A stretch of DNA of 64,000 nucleotides, taken from IMG/VR virus record IMGVR_UViG_3300021197_001602, positions 1 to 64,000 of that record. One strand, 5' to 3'. The stretch is from a virus. Below the pieces are notes generated by a model, which saw nothing but the letters and a program-made list of their open reading frames with translations, was not told the origin of the DNA and searched no databases. Positions within the stretch are counted from its first letter, which is position 1; each line of letters opens with the position of its first letter. This document shows, piece by piece, positions 9,601 through 17,400 of the stretch. Made by a program: the position numbers and the translations under genes.

Positions 9601-10503
9601 TCGCTTAAGAAAGCAGTGGATACAGTTGCAGACCCTGAAGTTGTGGACATGAACCTCTTGGCAGCACCTGGAATGACCCACCCTTCAATCACGAACCATA
9701 TGGTTTCTGTTTGTGAGAGTCGTGGTGATGCCTTGGCTGTTATTGACCTTGACAACGATTACATGCCAACGGGCATGGATGTGTCAAAGTCTGAGGCTGA
9801 TAGAATGCCAAATGTGGACCAAGCAATTACCTCACTGAGAGAGCGCTCGCTCAACTCAAGTTATGGTTGTGCTTTCTTCCCATGGGTACAGATTGCAGAT
9901 ACAATGTCAGGTCGTGTTCTTTGGGCACCTCCTTCAATTGCTGCACTCGGAACAATGGCTTCCTCATCGAGAAAGTCAGAGCTTTGGTTCGCTCCAGCAG
10001 GATTCACCCGTGGTGGTCTTACTGACGGCGCAGCAGGTGTTCCAGTATCATCGGTTCGTCTCCGCCTTAACTCTAAGGAAAGAGACAAGCTCTATGAAGC
10101 AAACATTAACCCGATTGCTCAATTCCCAGCAGAAGGAATTGTTATCTTCGGACAGAAAACACTTCAAGTCACTCCATCGGCACTGGACAGAATTAATGTT
10201 CGCCGCCTGATGATTTTCTTGAAGAAGTCAATCTCTCGCATGGCAAAGACCGTTCTGTTTGACCAGAATGTCGAAAGCACTTGGTCGAGATTCACTTCAC
10301 AGGCTGACCCGTTCTTGGCTTCTGTCAAGTCACGATTTGGTCTGAGCGAGTATAGAATTATTCTCGATAAGACAACCACCACTGCCGAGCTTGTTGATAG
10401 AAATATCATGTACGCTAAGATTCTTCTTAAGCCTACAAGAGCCATCGAGTACATTGCGATTGACTTCGTGATTACTGACAGCGGAGCGTCGTTCGACGAT
10501 TAA
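6631..10503 (+). CDS. Contractile tail sheath protein (gp18-like), enlarged
   Basis: A 1290-residue sheath protein, about twice T4 gp18 (659). The N-terminus (SPGVFVNEID, then GPVIIGTALRGP) and the C-terminal quarter are the conserved sheath core: FFPWVQIAD and LWAPPS around residues 1080-1110, and RRLMIFLKKSI through LVDRNIMYAKI to the end form the polymerisation domain. Residues roughly 130-980 are Gly/Ala/Ser/Thr-rich beta-type insertions that probably project from the tail surface. The gene stands alone between a late-type promoter element and a hairpin. It forms the contractile tube around the gp19-like tail tube. Confidence 0.93.
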   Translation: MSVKKFKFVSPGVFVNEIDNSQLTKQGDDIGPVIIGTALRGPSMVPTRIESFSDFVETFGEPLSGSEGSDVWREGNKLAPTYAAYAAQAYLRNASPVTFVRLLGEAHPDGSDKAGWSITDPSTAFDAAGDGAAGAYGLFISNGGSAAVAAKGSVEFNTVVIANAGFNVTYDGGSAVTEASGTHPAFSIDVSSNNAGNDTLTMTHFDGDTSSLVLGDGAGKQVVGGAAAVADQRNNLVSYINTTFPELEAIGDSVDVSKLYVREKARVKVAGAGSVNVAFIAGANNLTVVEGSSSAFCNFSGGVAAQVFSAGAYAGVAETGASTISLAKAMESAGISPFHSFTGAASVDAQLATQFAALGSFGANTLAVDGTDTTKVVVTSTAEGTAGNSKAIAGSVGTVVGTGTGTSGSASSLTGQTGALAAILYAKSGAISLMGSSALFATPTVSGVGVWMRSDGANNQFKLRVQNTAGSKSDISNKEDISFNFNKNSRLYVRNVLNTNPTLCDANVSGTGKLKAYFLGETFDRHLADVQAGISTAKGAQYACLLPIKGAGNHESNASPAKTPWIISQHNGNPAELDTTSSALLNDGSVESKGIEKLMRLHSLYAGQWERKNLKVAIEDIKAPSDKFNPYGTFSVVVRRVEDSDAAPTIVERFSSCNLNPASADYVGKKIGDMHMVWDDDERRYQAHGQFENQSRFLRVEVSSSVESGLADARMLPFGFLGPKKKKDIVFTNAATPTLEIGGVATDFLMDAEDSELKFHSASASSAGSAWAAADEKIVIGPATDGATTRSTADFSVTLKFPSMALRTTSADSTLSSPRDANFGITTSERGSDSIFDESYMDLAGYCGFGTPVGGDDATAVGANDEHQFIFTLDDIRYPYTIAEGGGNTDANAPAVTSKPKNFIWEAGSRASAGAHSVASITGYTPASGIPGGFEAILDKGIQSFTLPLLGGHDGIDVFQVQPFSYHASASSNTALASADSSALSHYALNSLKKAVDTVADPEVVDMNLLAAPGMTHPSITNHMVSVCESRGDALAVIDLDNDYMPTGMDVSKSEADRMPNVDQAITSLRERSLNSSYGCAFFPWVQIADTMSGRVLWAPPSIAALGTMASSSRKSELWFAPAGFTRGGLTDGAAGVPVSSVRLRLNSKERDKLYEANINPIAQFPAEGIVIFGQKTLQVTPSALDRINVRRLMIFLKKSISRMAKTVLFDQNVESTWSRFTSQADPFLASVKSRFGLSEYRIILDKTTTTAELVDRNIMYAKILLKPTRAIEYIAIDFVITDSGASFDD

Positions 10504-10519
10504 TTGAAAATGGGTTGAG

Positions 10520-10538
10520 GGGGAGATTATTTCTCCCC
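10520..10538 (+). terminator. Hairpin after sheath gene (weak terminator)
   Basis: GGGGAGA and TCTCCCC form a perfect 7-bp stem with a 5-base loop, but no T-run follows. It may attenuate sheath transcripts or protect the 3' end. Confidence 0.5.
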
Positions 10539-10542
10539 TGAA

Positions 10543-10550
10543 ACTATTTA
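10543..10550 (+). promoter_or_regulatory. Putative late promoter element (ACTATTTA), tail tube gene
   Basis: ACTATTTAATAAAAGG lies directly after the sheath hairpin and 60 bases before the tube ATG. Confidence 0.5.
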
Positions 10551-10602
10551 ATAAAAGGAAAGCCTAAACACAAGGCGAACTATTTTTAAGGGAGAAAATA
10601 AA

Positions 10603-11163
10603 ATGGCATTTTGGTCAGACGCAAGAGAAGGGGTTCGAGACCCTAAGAGACAGTTCCGTTGGGTTTTACGCAACAATCATATTCCTGTCTTCACGCTAAA
10701 GAAGGTTTCAAAGCCCAGCTTTACTGTGCAGGAATCAACACATAAATATATTAATCACACTTATTACTACCCAGGTCGTGTAGAGTGGAATACCATTTCC
10801 ATGACACTTGCTGATGCAGTTGACCCTGATGGGGCAGCTACAATGGTTGACATTATTAAGCAAGGTGGTTACACTCCAGCCACGAGCGCAAACGACTTGA
10901 CAACCATGTCGAAGTCAAAGGCAACCACTGCATTGGGTCGTATTGAGATTCAGCAGCTTGACGCCGATGGCAACGCCGTAGAAACTTGGGTTCTTTGGAA
11001 CGCTTGGATTAAGGATGTTAAGTTCGGTGACCTCGATTATGATGGTGATGACTTGACTGATATTGAAATCGAGCTTCGTTATGACTGGGCTTACCTCGAA
11101 ACCGCTGAAGATTCGGCTGCTGGTGGAGGGAAGAAATTCTGGGCTCCAGGTAGCGGTTCTTAA
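10603..11163 (+). CDS. Tail tube protein (gp19-like)
   Basis: A 186-residue tail tube protein matching the T4 gp19 family: FRWVLRNNHIPVFTLKKVSKP near residue 15, HTYYYPGRVEWNTISMTLAD around 48-67, and the C-terminal DLDYDGDDLTDIEIELRYDWA block. It stacks as hexameric rings inside the sheath and conducts DNA. Length is slightly above T4 gp19 (163), with a Gly-rich tail. Start ATG follows AAGGGAG. It directly follows the sheath gene as in T4. Confidence 0.93.
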   Translation: MAFWSDAREGVRDPKRQFRWVLRNNHIPVFTLKKVSKPSFTVQESTHKYINHTYYYPGRVEWNTISMTLADAVDPDGAATMVDIIKQGGYTPATSANDLTTMSKSKATTALGRIEIQQLDADGNAVETWVLWNAWIKDVKFGDLDYDGDDLTDIEIELRYDWAYLETAEDSAAGGGKKFWAPGSGS

Positions 11164-11181
11164 TAAAAAAGTAAAAAACTC

Positions 11182-11210
11182 TTTACACTTATCATAAAAT
11201 GATGTATAGT
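11182..11210 (+). promoter_or_regulatory. Sigma70-like promoter before tail chaperone gene
   Basis: TTTACA, 17 bases, TATAGT (with an overlapping TATAAT at 11210). Start point would lie near 11217, giving a leader of about 68 bases. Confidence 0.6.
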
Positions 11211-11260
11211 ATAATCACCATGTTAGAAATAATGTGGTGATTGTATGTTTTGTTCACTAA

Positions 11261-11268
11261 ACTACTTA
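11261..11268 (+). promoter_or_regulatory. Variant of the ACTATTTA element
   Basis: ACTACTTACGAAAAG, one base off the core motif, 24 bases before the chaperone ATG and overlapping its ribosome-binding region. Confidence 0.25.
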
Positions 11269-11284
11269 CGAAAAGAGGTGAAAA

Positions 11285-12145
11285 ATGAGTAGAAATGAAG
11301 AGCGGCTTGGAGGAAGTAAAGTTAGTAATACTTCGCCAACCGCAGCAGTTGCTAGCGCATCTGCATCGTCCCCTGCCCCTTTGGAATTTGTTCGACCAAC
11401 ATCGCTAGTCTCCCTGCCATCTGGCGGACGATTCTATCCAGAAGGGCATCCACTACACGGCGTTTCCGAGGTTGAAGTTCGTCACATGACGACAGCCGAA
11501 GAAGATATTCTTACAAGCCGTGTTCTATTGCGCAAGGGTACTGCGATTGATAAGTTTCTTGAAAGACTTATCACGCTTGATGTTGACCCTAACGATTTGT
11601 TACTAGGTGACAAGTCTGCGCTTATCGTCCAGGCTCGTGTTGACGGATATGGTGCTGAGTATACCACTCAAGTACAATGTCCAGCATGTTCCGCCAGAAT
11701 CAAACATACATTTGACCTCTTTGACCATCAAATAGTCGAGGGCTTAAATGTAGATGAGATTAATGGTGTAGCTGCAACTGACCGCAATACTTTTATTATT
11801 TCAATCGATAATGGTTGGGAAGTAGAAGTAAGAGCGCTCAACGGGCATGACGAGAAGAGAATGTCAAAGGCTATTCAGCAGCGAACTAAGGCTGGTATGA
11901 GTGAGTCTAGCATTCAAGAACAGTTGCGTCAAATGATTGTATCTGTTTCTGGGCACACCGATAGGAGTACCATTAATAAGGCAATCCAGCACATGACTGG
12001 TAAGCATTCACGAATGATTCGTGATGTCTATTCAAAGGTTATTCCTAATGTTGACCTAAAGCAAGAGGTAACCTGTGTTGAGTGTCTGACGACATCTGAA
12101 ATGGAGGTGCCGCTCACAAGCGACTTTTTTTGGCCTAAGTCCTGA
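11285..12145 (+). CDS. Baseplate/tail assembly chaperone (gp26-like), zero-frame product
   Basis: A 286-residue protein with a Pro/Ser/Ala-rich N-terminal 35 residues and a zinc-ribbon-like pair of CxxC sites (QCPACS near residue 135 and TCVECL near 267), the layout of the T4 gp26 baseplate hub family. It lies upstream of the tape measure, where tail assembly chaperones normally sit. The frame ends at TGA 12143-12145, just after a run of seven T (12125-12131). The C-terminal part expected from gp26-type proteins continues in another frame (12150-12371), so a longer frameshifted product is likely. The start ATG follows AAAAGAGGTG. Confidence 0.75.
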   Translation: MSRNEERLGGSKVSNTSPTAAVASASASSPAPLEFVRPTSLVSLPSGGRFYPEGHPLHGVSEVEVRHMTTAEEDILTSRVLLRKGTAIDKFLERLITLDVDPNDLLLGDKSALIVQARVDGYGAEYTTQVQCPACSARIKHTFDLFDHQIVEGLNVDEINGVAATDRNTFIISIDNGWEVEVRALNGHDEKRMSKAIQQRTKAGMSESSIQEQLRQMIVSVSGHTDRSTINKAIQHMTGKHSRMIRDVYSKVIPNVDLKQEVTCVECLTTSEMEVPLTSDFFWPKS

Positions 12146-12371
12146 GTATATGGAGAGCGTCTATGAGGTGTTCTTCTTTTTAAAATACTACGGCGGCTGG
12201 AGTTTCTTTGAAGCTTATAATTTACCAGTCGGGTTGAGAAAATGGTTTGCAGAGCGGTTATCACAACAGCTTAAGAAAGAGTCAGACTCAATGAATGGAA
12301 AGGGTGGTTCAACACCATCTAAACCTTCCATGCCATCAAGACCTTCTATGCCTTCGATGAGAAAGCCGTAG
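12125..12371 (+). CDS. Tail assembly chaperone, frameshift extension
   Basis: The frame continuing from the T7 run encodes FGLSPEYMESVYEVFFFLKYYGGWSFFEAYNLP (in pieces), then LRKWFAERLSQQL and a Pro/Ser/Met tail. This resembles the C-terminal segment of T4 gp26. The only ATG, at 12150, has no Shine-Dalgarno sequence, and sensible homologous sequence extends upstream of it to the T-run. A +1 or -2 slip on TTTTTTT would join the two frames, as in the G/GT chaperone pairs of many tailed phages. Independent initiation at 12150 remains possible. The coordinates give the frame from the slip site. Confidence 0.65.
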
Positions 12372-12384
12372 AAGGCACTAAAAG

Positions 12385-12409
12385 CCACGGAGAAATCCGT
12401 GGTTTTTTT
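12385..12409 (+). terminator. Rho-independent terminator
   Basis: CCACGGA and TCCGTGG form a perfect 7-bp stem with a GAAA loop (12385-12402), followed by seven T. It isolates the chaperone gene from the lipoprotein gene that follows. Confidence 0.92.
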
Positions 12410-12477
12410 CTTTATTTTGACAGTAAACGAAGATTTGGCTTTATTCCTCCATAGTTAATAATAGGAGGTAGAGATGA

Positions 12478-13467
12478 ATGCAACTAAATTATATAGTTTG
12501 TGCTCTCTTTGCCGCTCTATTGGGAGGGTGTAGTCCAGATTACTCTATTATAGGTGGCGGCAAAACAGAGACAGAAACAGTTTATGTGGAAGTGGAGGTG
12601 CCAGTCTATATTGAGACAGAAGTCCCCCAAGACGCAGGTTTAATATGGGTGGACTCTTTTGTTCAACCCAAGTCAGTGGAAGGTGTGGACATATTGTGGG
12701 TTATTGATACTTCAGGTTCAATGAACTCATATGATGCAGCTTTGATGAGTGGGCTCGAAGCAATGCTTCTTGCACTGCCGCCATCAGGGTGGAGGTTGGC
12801 TATGATGGCTGCTGACCCCGACGATGCAGGGTCTGAGAGTCAATTCCCGCTTGTCCCAGGTGATGGGATAGCAGAAGCAATGGCAATGTATGCTGCAATG
12901 AGCCGAGGACACTTCGAACAAGGGTTCGATTCGGTATATGAATATATTATGAACAATCCTTATTCCGCTACATGGATGAGGTCTGATGCTGCATTGCTTG
13001 TGGTATTCGTTTCCGACGAGGAAGAACAGTCAGAAACTTATTTCCCAGTGGTGCAAGATTTTATTAATTGGTATTCTTCTTTGCGTGGAGGTTCAGTGTT
13101 TATATCCAGTATTATAAACTTTGCAGAGCCAGATTCAGTCTGTGATAGACCTCCCAGCATAATTGATGTTGGAGATAGGTATATCGAGGCTACAGACCAC
13201 TTTGCAGGCATCAAGGTCGATATCTGTGCCGAGGACTGGTCTAGCGGCGTAACGGACGCCTCAGCGCAAGTGGAGCCCTATAAATCGATAGAGCTAACTT
13301 ATCAGGCTATACCTGATTCTGTGAGAGTCTTTGTCGATGGTGAACTTTATGAAGATTGGCATTATGTGGATTTCGAAAACACAGTATACTTTGATATCAT
13401 ACCCGAGGGAGACAAGTTGGTTGAAGTTGGGTATAGATATTATGAAGAGACTGATACGGGAGCATGA
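12478..13467 (+). CDS. VWA-domain lipoprotein inserted in tail operon
   Basis: A 329-residue predicted lipoprotein: hydrophobic N-terminus and lipobox LGGC with Cys18, then a Thr/Glu/Val-rich linker (residues 25-45) and a von Willebrand factor A-like domain with the MIDAS motif DTSGSM at 77-82. It should be exported and anchored to the host envelope. It lies behind a terminator, before the tape measure gene, in an otherwise virion-only region, and looks like a moron. A TTGACA lies at 12417 but has no good -10. A second, larger VWA lipoprotein occurs at 59834. ATG 12474 is out of frame; ATG 12478 follows AGGAGG. Function unknown; adhesion or superinfection exclusion are guesses. Confidence 0.8.
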   Translation: MQLNYIVCALFAALLGGCSPDYSIIGGGKTETETVYVEVEVPVYIETEVPQDAGLIWVDSFVQPKSVEGVDILWVIDTSGSMNSYDAALMSGLEAMLLALPPSGWRLAMMAADPDDAGSESQFPLVPGDGIAEAMAMYAAMSRGHFEQGFDSVYEYIMNNPYSATWMRSDAALLVVFVSDEEEQSETYFPVVQDFINWYSSLRGGSVFISSIINFAEPDSVCDRPPSIIDVGDRYIEATDHFAGIKVDICAEDWSSGVTDASAQVEPYKSIELTYQAIPDSVRVFVDGELYEDWHYVDFENTVYFDIIPEGDKLVEVGYRYYEETDTGA

Positions 13468-13545
13468 ATATAATGTTTGTTCGTGCTAATTATTTAAATT
13501 TATCTGTCAAAGGAGACGAGAATAGTATTATGGGGGAACAAGAAG

Positions 13546-13728
13546 ATGGACCGATATGTACAGTCAAAAAGAAAACTTGTTCTCCTCAGAATGAGAATAA
13601 AGAAAGCTGAAGAGAGAAGAAGATTGGAAGAACTGGCAAGGATAGCTAGAAGAAGACTTCTTAAGAAAATATCAATTTGCTTTCTTGTAACTGCTAGCGC
13701 CCTAGTGGTTGGTTATTTATGTTATTAA
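13546..13728 (+). CDS. Small basic protein with C-terminal membrane helix
   Basis: A 60-residue product with a highly basic Arg/Lys/Glu helix (residues 1-42) and one C-terminal hydrophobic segment (ISICFLVTASALVVGYLCY), so a tail-anchored membrane protein with the charged part in the cytoplasm. Start ATG follows GGGGGA. An alternative 26-codon frame begins at ATG 13530 and overlaps it. I do not recognise a family. It travels with the VWA lipoprotein in the 12.4-14.0 kb cassette. Confidence 0.5.
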   Translation: MDRYVQSKRKLVLLRMRIKKAEERRRLEELARIARRRLLKKISICFLVTASALVVGYLCY

Positions 13729-13744
13729 CAAGGGGGGTTTATGG

Positions 13745-13957
13745 GTGATAAAATCAAAAGAAGAGCTTAAGGAATATCTTAAGAAAAAAATGAATGTTGA
13801 GGATGAAGCTGAGTTGGACCGTATTGCGGAGACTCTTATTAGTATAATGAATAATAAAAAAGCTTCCAGACCGAATACCAGCAGAATTTGGAAAAAAGAA
13901 GAACTAGAAGAGCAGGGGATTGAGGTCAAGCCAGTAAAGTGGAAGAAGTTAGATTGA
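13745..13957 (+). CDS. Small acidic/basic helical protein, unknown
   Basis: Seventy residues from GTG 13745, which stands 8 bases after AAGGGGGG; upstream in-frame codons lack a ribosome-binding site. The protein is helical (KSKEELKEYLKKKMNVEDE, then LDRIAETLISIM) with a Lys/Trp C-terminus. No family recognised; it lies between the moron-like genes and the next virion gene. Confidence 0.5.
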   Translation: MIKSKEELKEYLKKKMNVEDEAELDRIAETLISIMNNKKASRPNTSRIWKKEELEEQGIEVKPVKWKKLD

Positions 13958-13979
13958 GGTAGCTAATTTCCCTTTCCAA

Positions 13980-13987
13980 ACTATTTA
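13980..13987 (+). promoter_or_regulatory. Putative late promoter element (ACTATTTA)
   Basis: ACTATTTATAATGAAG, 44 bases before the ATG at 14024, restarting the tail transcription unit after the moron-like cassette. Confidence 0.5.
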
Positions 13988-14023
13988 TAATGAAGCTACA
14001 GCACTATAGACGGAGATTGTCTG

Positions 14024-14368
14024 ATGAATGAGAATGAAAGAGAAAACCAACGAGAAATGGTACTTGACCTTGGAGCCAGCCGAAGAGGAGAACTGAATGA
14101 GTTCGTCTTGCGGATGATGGGCGGAGCCATTAAGATGCTACTCAGAAGAATGTTTGGGGATGATACCGCCATTCCTGTCAAAGTCAAGGGCAATAAAAAA
14201 GAAATCTCTGCTTTTGCCAAGGCAATCGGCAAAGAAAAGAAATATATGAAGAGTGCTGCCAAATATGGGCTAAATAACCCAAAGACTTATAAGGATAAAT
14301 ATTCTTTAAGAAAAGCTACATCAAAATTTGAGAGAGCAACAGGCATAAAATGGCCATTCAAGGGCTGA
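14024..14368 (+). CDS. Conserved tail-region protein upstream of tape measure
   Basis: A 114-residue basic protein with a hydrophobic helix (FVLRMMGGAIKMLLRRMF, residues 26-43), a middle region (VKVKGNKKEISAFAKAIG) and a C-terminus FERATGIKWPFKG. Proteins of this general form are found before tape measure genes in marine T4-like phages. The ATG follows GGAGA. A virion or tail-assembly role is inferred from position; biochemical function unknown. Confidence 0.6.
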   Translation: MNENERENQREMVLDLGASRRGELNEFVLRMMGGAIKMLLRRMFGDDTAIPVKVKGNKKEISAFAKAIGKEKKYMKSAAKYGLNNPKTYKDKYSLRKATSKFERATGIKWPFKG

Positions 14369-14401
14369 GCCTTGCCTGTCCTGTAGGGAGACTCTAGCTA
14401 G

Positions 14402-17400
14402 ATGGCTGATAAGATAACACCAGAACAATTAGCGGCAGCAGACCAGCTAAATCAAAAGCTTCGTGACGGTGAAGTCAATGCGCAGCAGTACGCCGAAGCA
14501 TTGAAAGAAGCTGGTCTTGAACTGGCAAATCAAATTAACTTGATTGACCAGAAGATTGCAAAACTATCTCAGTTAAACGCAACTCAAGATGAGGGCACCG
14601 CCATCGGCGAGCGCCTGACAGAGCTTGAATCTCAGCGCAATGACCTTGTGGCGGGCGGCGAAGCGGGTCGCAAGCAAGCCATCAAGGACCATCTTGCACA
14701 GAAGAAAGCCCAAGAAGAACTAAATGTAGCAATAAATTCAGGCTTCACATCCATGCGCAGCTTCATCCAGTCCATTGCCGATGGCGAAGACATCATGGGT
14801 TCCTTGGCAGACAAAGCCAGTGCATTGGGCAAAGAATTGCTCGGCGATTTCATGATATCTTGGTCGGCAGCAGCCCTGAAAGGTTTTGCGAACGCAGACA
14901 AGCTGACAACAGAATTTAATAAATTAACAGGCACAACGGGTGCCATGAATGATGTCATTCTTAATGCTGCTGGCGGTATGAGTTCCGTAGGTGTCAGCAC
15001 TGAGATGGCAGCCGCTTCTGCATCAGAGCTTTATCAACAGTTTAATCAGTTCTCCAGCGCCAATGCTGAACTTCAGACAGACATGATTCAGACAACTGCG
15101 TCATTGGAAAACCTTGGTGTTGCTTCGGCAACAACCGCACAAAATATCGACTTAGCCACGAATGCATTTGGAATGGGTGTCGGAGAAGCCACGCAATTGC
15201 AAGATGAGATGGCAAAGACTGCGATGGCAATTGGTATGCCTCCTGCCCAACTCGCTCAAGAGTTTGGAAAAGCCGCACCGCAGCTTTCTGCTTATGGCAA
15301 AGAGGGTATTAAGGTATTTAAAAACATGGCAGCGGCATCAAAGGGGTTGGGCATCGAAATGGGCACCCTCCTTGGGTTGACCGAACAATTTGATACTTTC
15401 GAGGGTGCAGCATCAGCAGCAGGTAGTTTGAATGCCATACTGGGTGGTGACTTGCTCAACTCAATGGATATGCTTAACGCAACCGAGGACCAGAGAATTA
15501 GAATGATTCTTGAAGGTGTTGAGGCGTCTGGTAAATCTTGGTCTGCCATGGGTAAGTTCGAGAGAAAAGCCCTCGCCAACGCTGCTGGCATCACAGACAT
15601 GGCAGAGGCAAATAAATTATTCGGCGGAGGTCTTGGAGCCTTCGATGACGCACAATCCAAGATGGCAGAAAATGCCAAAACCGAAAAAGAGTTAGCAGCC
15701 GCAAAAGCAGCTTCAGTTTCAGTAACAGAAAAGCTAAGTTTAATGTTCGACAAGATGACGGCAGCAATGGCTCCCGTCGTTAGTGTAGCTCACGGTATGA
15801 TGAATGTCCTTCTTGCCGTGAACGACGCAACGGGCGGCTGGCTAGTTCCCACCATAGGGGCACTTGTCGCCATATTTATTGTTGGCTCAAAGGCGCTCGG
15901 AACCTACAACGCCATCATGACGGCAATGGCTATGCGCAAGGGTGTGCTGGCAGGTGCAACAGTGGGACTTGCAGCAGCGCAGGGCGGTCAGGCAGCAGCA
16001 CAGACCACAGTTGCCGCAACATCAATCCCAGCAGCAGCAGGAACGACAGCAATCGGCGGAGCATCAATGGCAGCAGCCCCAGGCGTCGCAGCATTGGCTT
16101 TGGGCTTGGGTATGTTGGCACTGGGTATCGGATTAATTGCTGGTTCGATTGCAGGAATCGTATGGGCATTCGTTACCTTAATTGGAATGTTCATGGAAGC
16201 TCCTATGGCAGCAGTTCAAGCAGCAGGTGCCTTTATAGTCATGGGCGTAGCCGTTGCAGGCTTAGCTATGATATTCGCAGCACTTCTTCCAATAGCACCG
16301 ATGGCGATGGCAGCAATGATTATGCTGGGCATTGGTATGATGTTTTTATCTGTTCCGATGCTTCTGTTAGCAGGCTCGTTTGCAATCTTCGCAATGGCTC
16401 TAAGTTTGCTTCCAGGCGGAGCAGCAGTTGCATTGGCGTCCCTTGGTTTAGCGATGATTCCGTTTGCATTCTCACTTCTTGCAGCCGCACCAGCAATGTT
16501 CTTGGCAGCGCTGCTATTTGGACCATCAGCACTTGTAATCGGCACAGCACTTATGTTCTTGGGCATAGGAGTAAGTCTTTTGTCGAAGTATTCTTCCAGC
16601 CTGCCAACAATGGGCGAGAACCTAAGAGTATTCGCAGTTGGTCTCCGTGGTGCTTCGTGGAGGATGTTCTTAGCGGCAATCTTCTTTGCACCAGCAGCAC
16701 TAATCTTGGGCGTAGCGCTAATGGCGTTGGGCACAGGTATCGGAATGATGGTGAAGCACCGAAGAAGTATGAAAACTCTAGGGAAGAACTTGCCAGAGTT
16801 CGCAGCGGGTCTCTTGCTTGCAGCCCCAGGGCTGATGGCAGCAGGTCTGATGCTTGGCGCAGCAGCCTTACCATTCCTGATGGGTGCGATTGGAATAACG
16901 CTCGGCATGATGGTGATGTCGATGATTCCAGCAGAACAGGTCTTGATAGTCAGTGAGCAATTGGCTCTGGCAATGCCGTTTTTGATGGAAATAGCATTGG
17001 GGTTGATGGCAGCCTCACCTATCTTATTTGTTGCGAGTATATGGTTCTTCTTTGCCTCAATGTTGTTGGCTATTGCAGCGCCAATGTTTTTATTCGCAGC
17101 CGTTTTTATTGCATTCGGAATGTCAATATTAAATGAGCCTCTCCGCCAATTCACGATGACGATGCTGATGATGGCACCCATTGTACCTCAGTTGTTTGCA
17201 ATTGCAGCAGCGCTTGTTGTATTAGGGTTCGCATTGCCAGTCTTTGGCTTTGGGTTGTTCCTCTTGGGACTCTTTGCTTCTCTGCCCTTTGTCGGAACTG
17301 GTCTTGATGTTATGTCATCGGCACTTTATATCTTTGCGGATGCAGTAAGTGGAATACCAACAGAGAAGGCTATCGCACTCGGTCAGATATTTGGTGGACT

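Noticed and set aside
12474-12530. ATG at 12474 as start of the VWA lipoprotein
   Set aside because: It is out of frame and soon hits a stop; ATG 12478 gives a proper lipoprotein signal.
13530-13610. 26-codon frame beginning at ATG 13530
   Set aside because: It overlaps the better 60-residue frame and shows no recognisable feature; a leader peptide cannot be excluded but is unsupported.
16162-17181. Long ORFs on both strands inside the tape measure gene (264 codons + frame, 321 codons - strand)
   Set aside because: They lie within a high-confidence gene, have low-complexity Ser- or Ile/Ala-rich products and no ribosome sites; they are shadows of repetitive codons.
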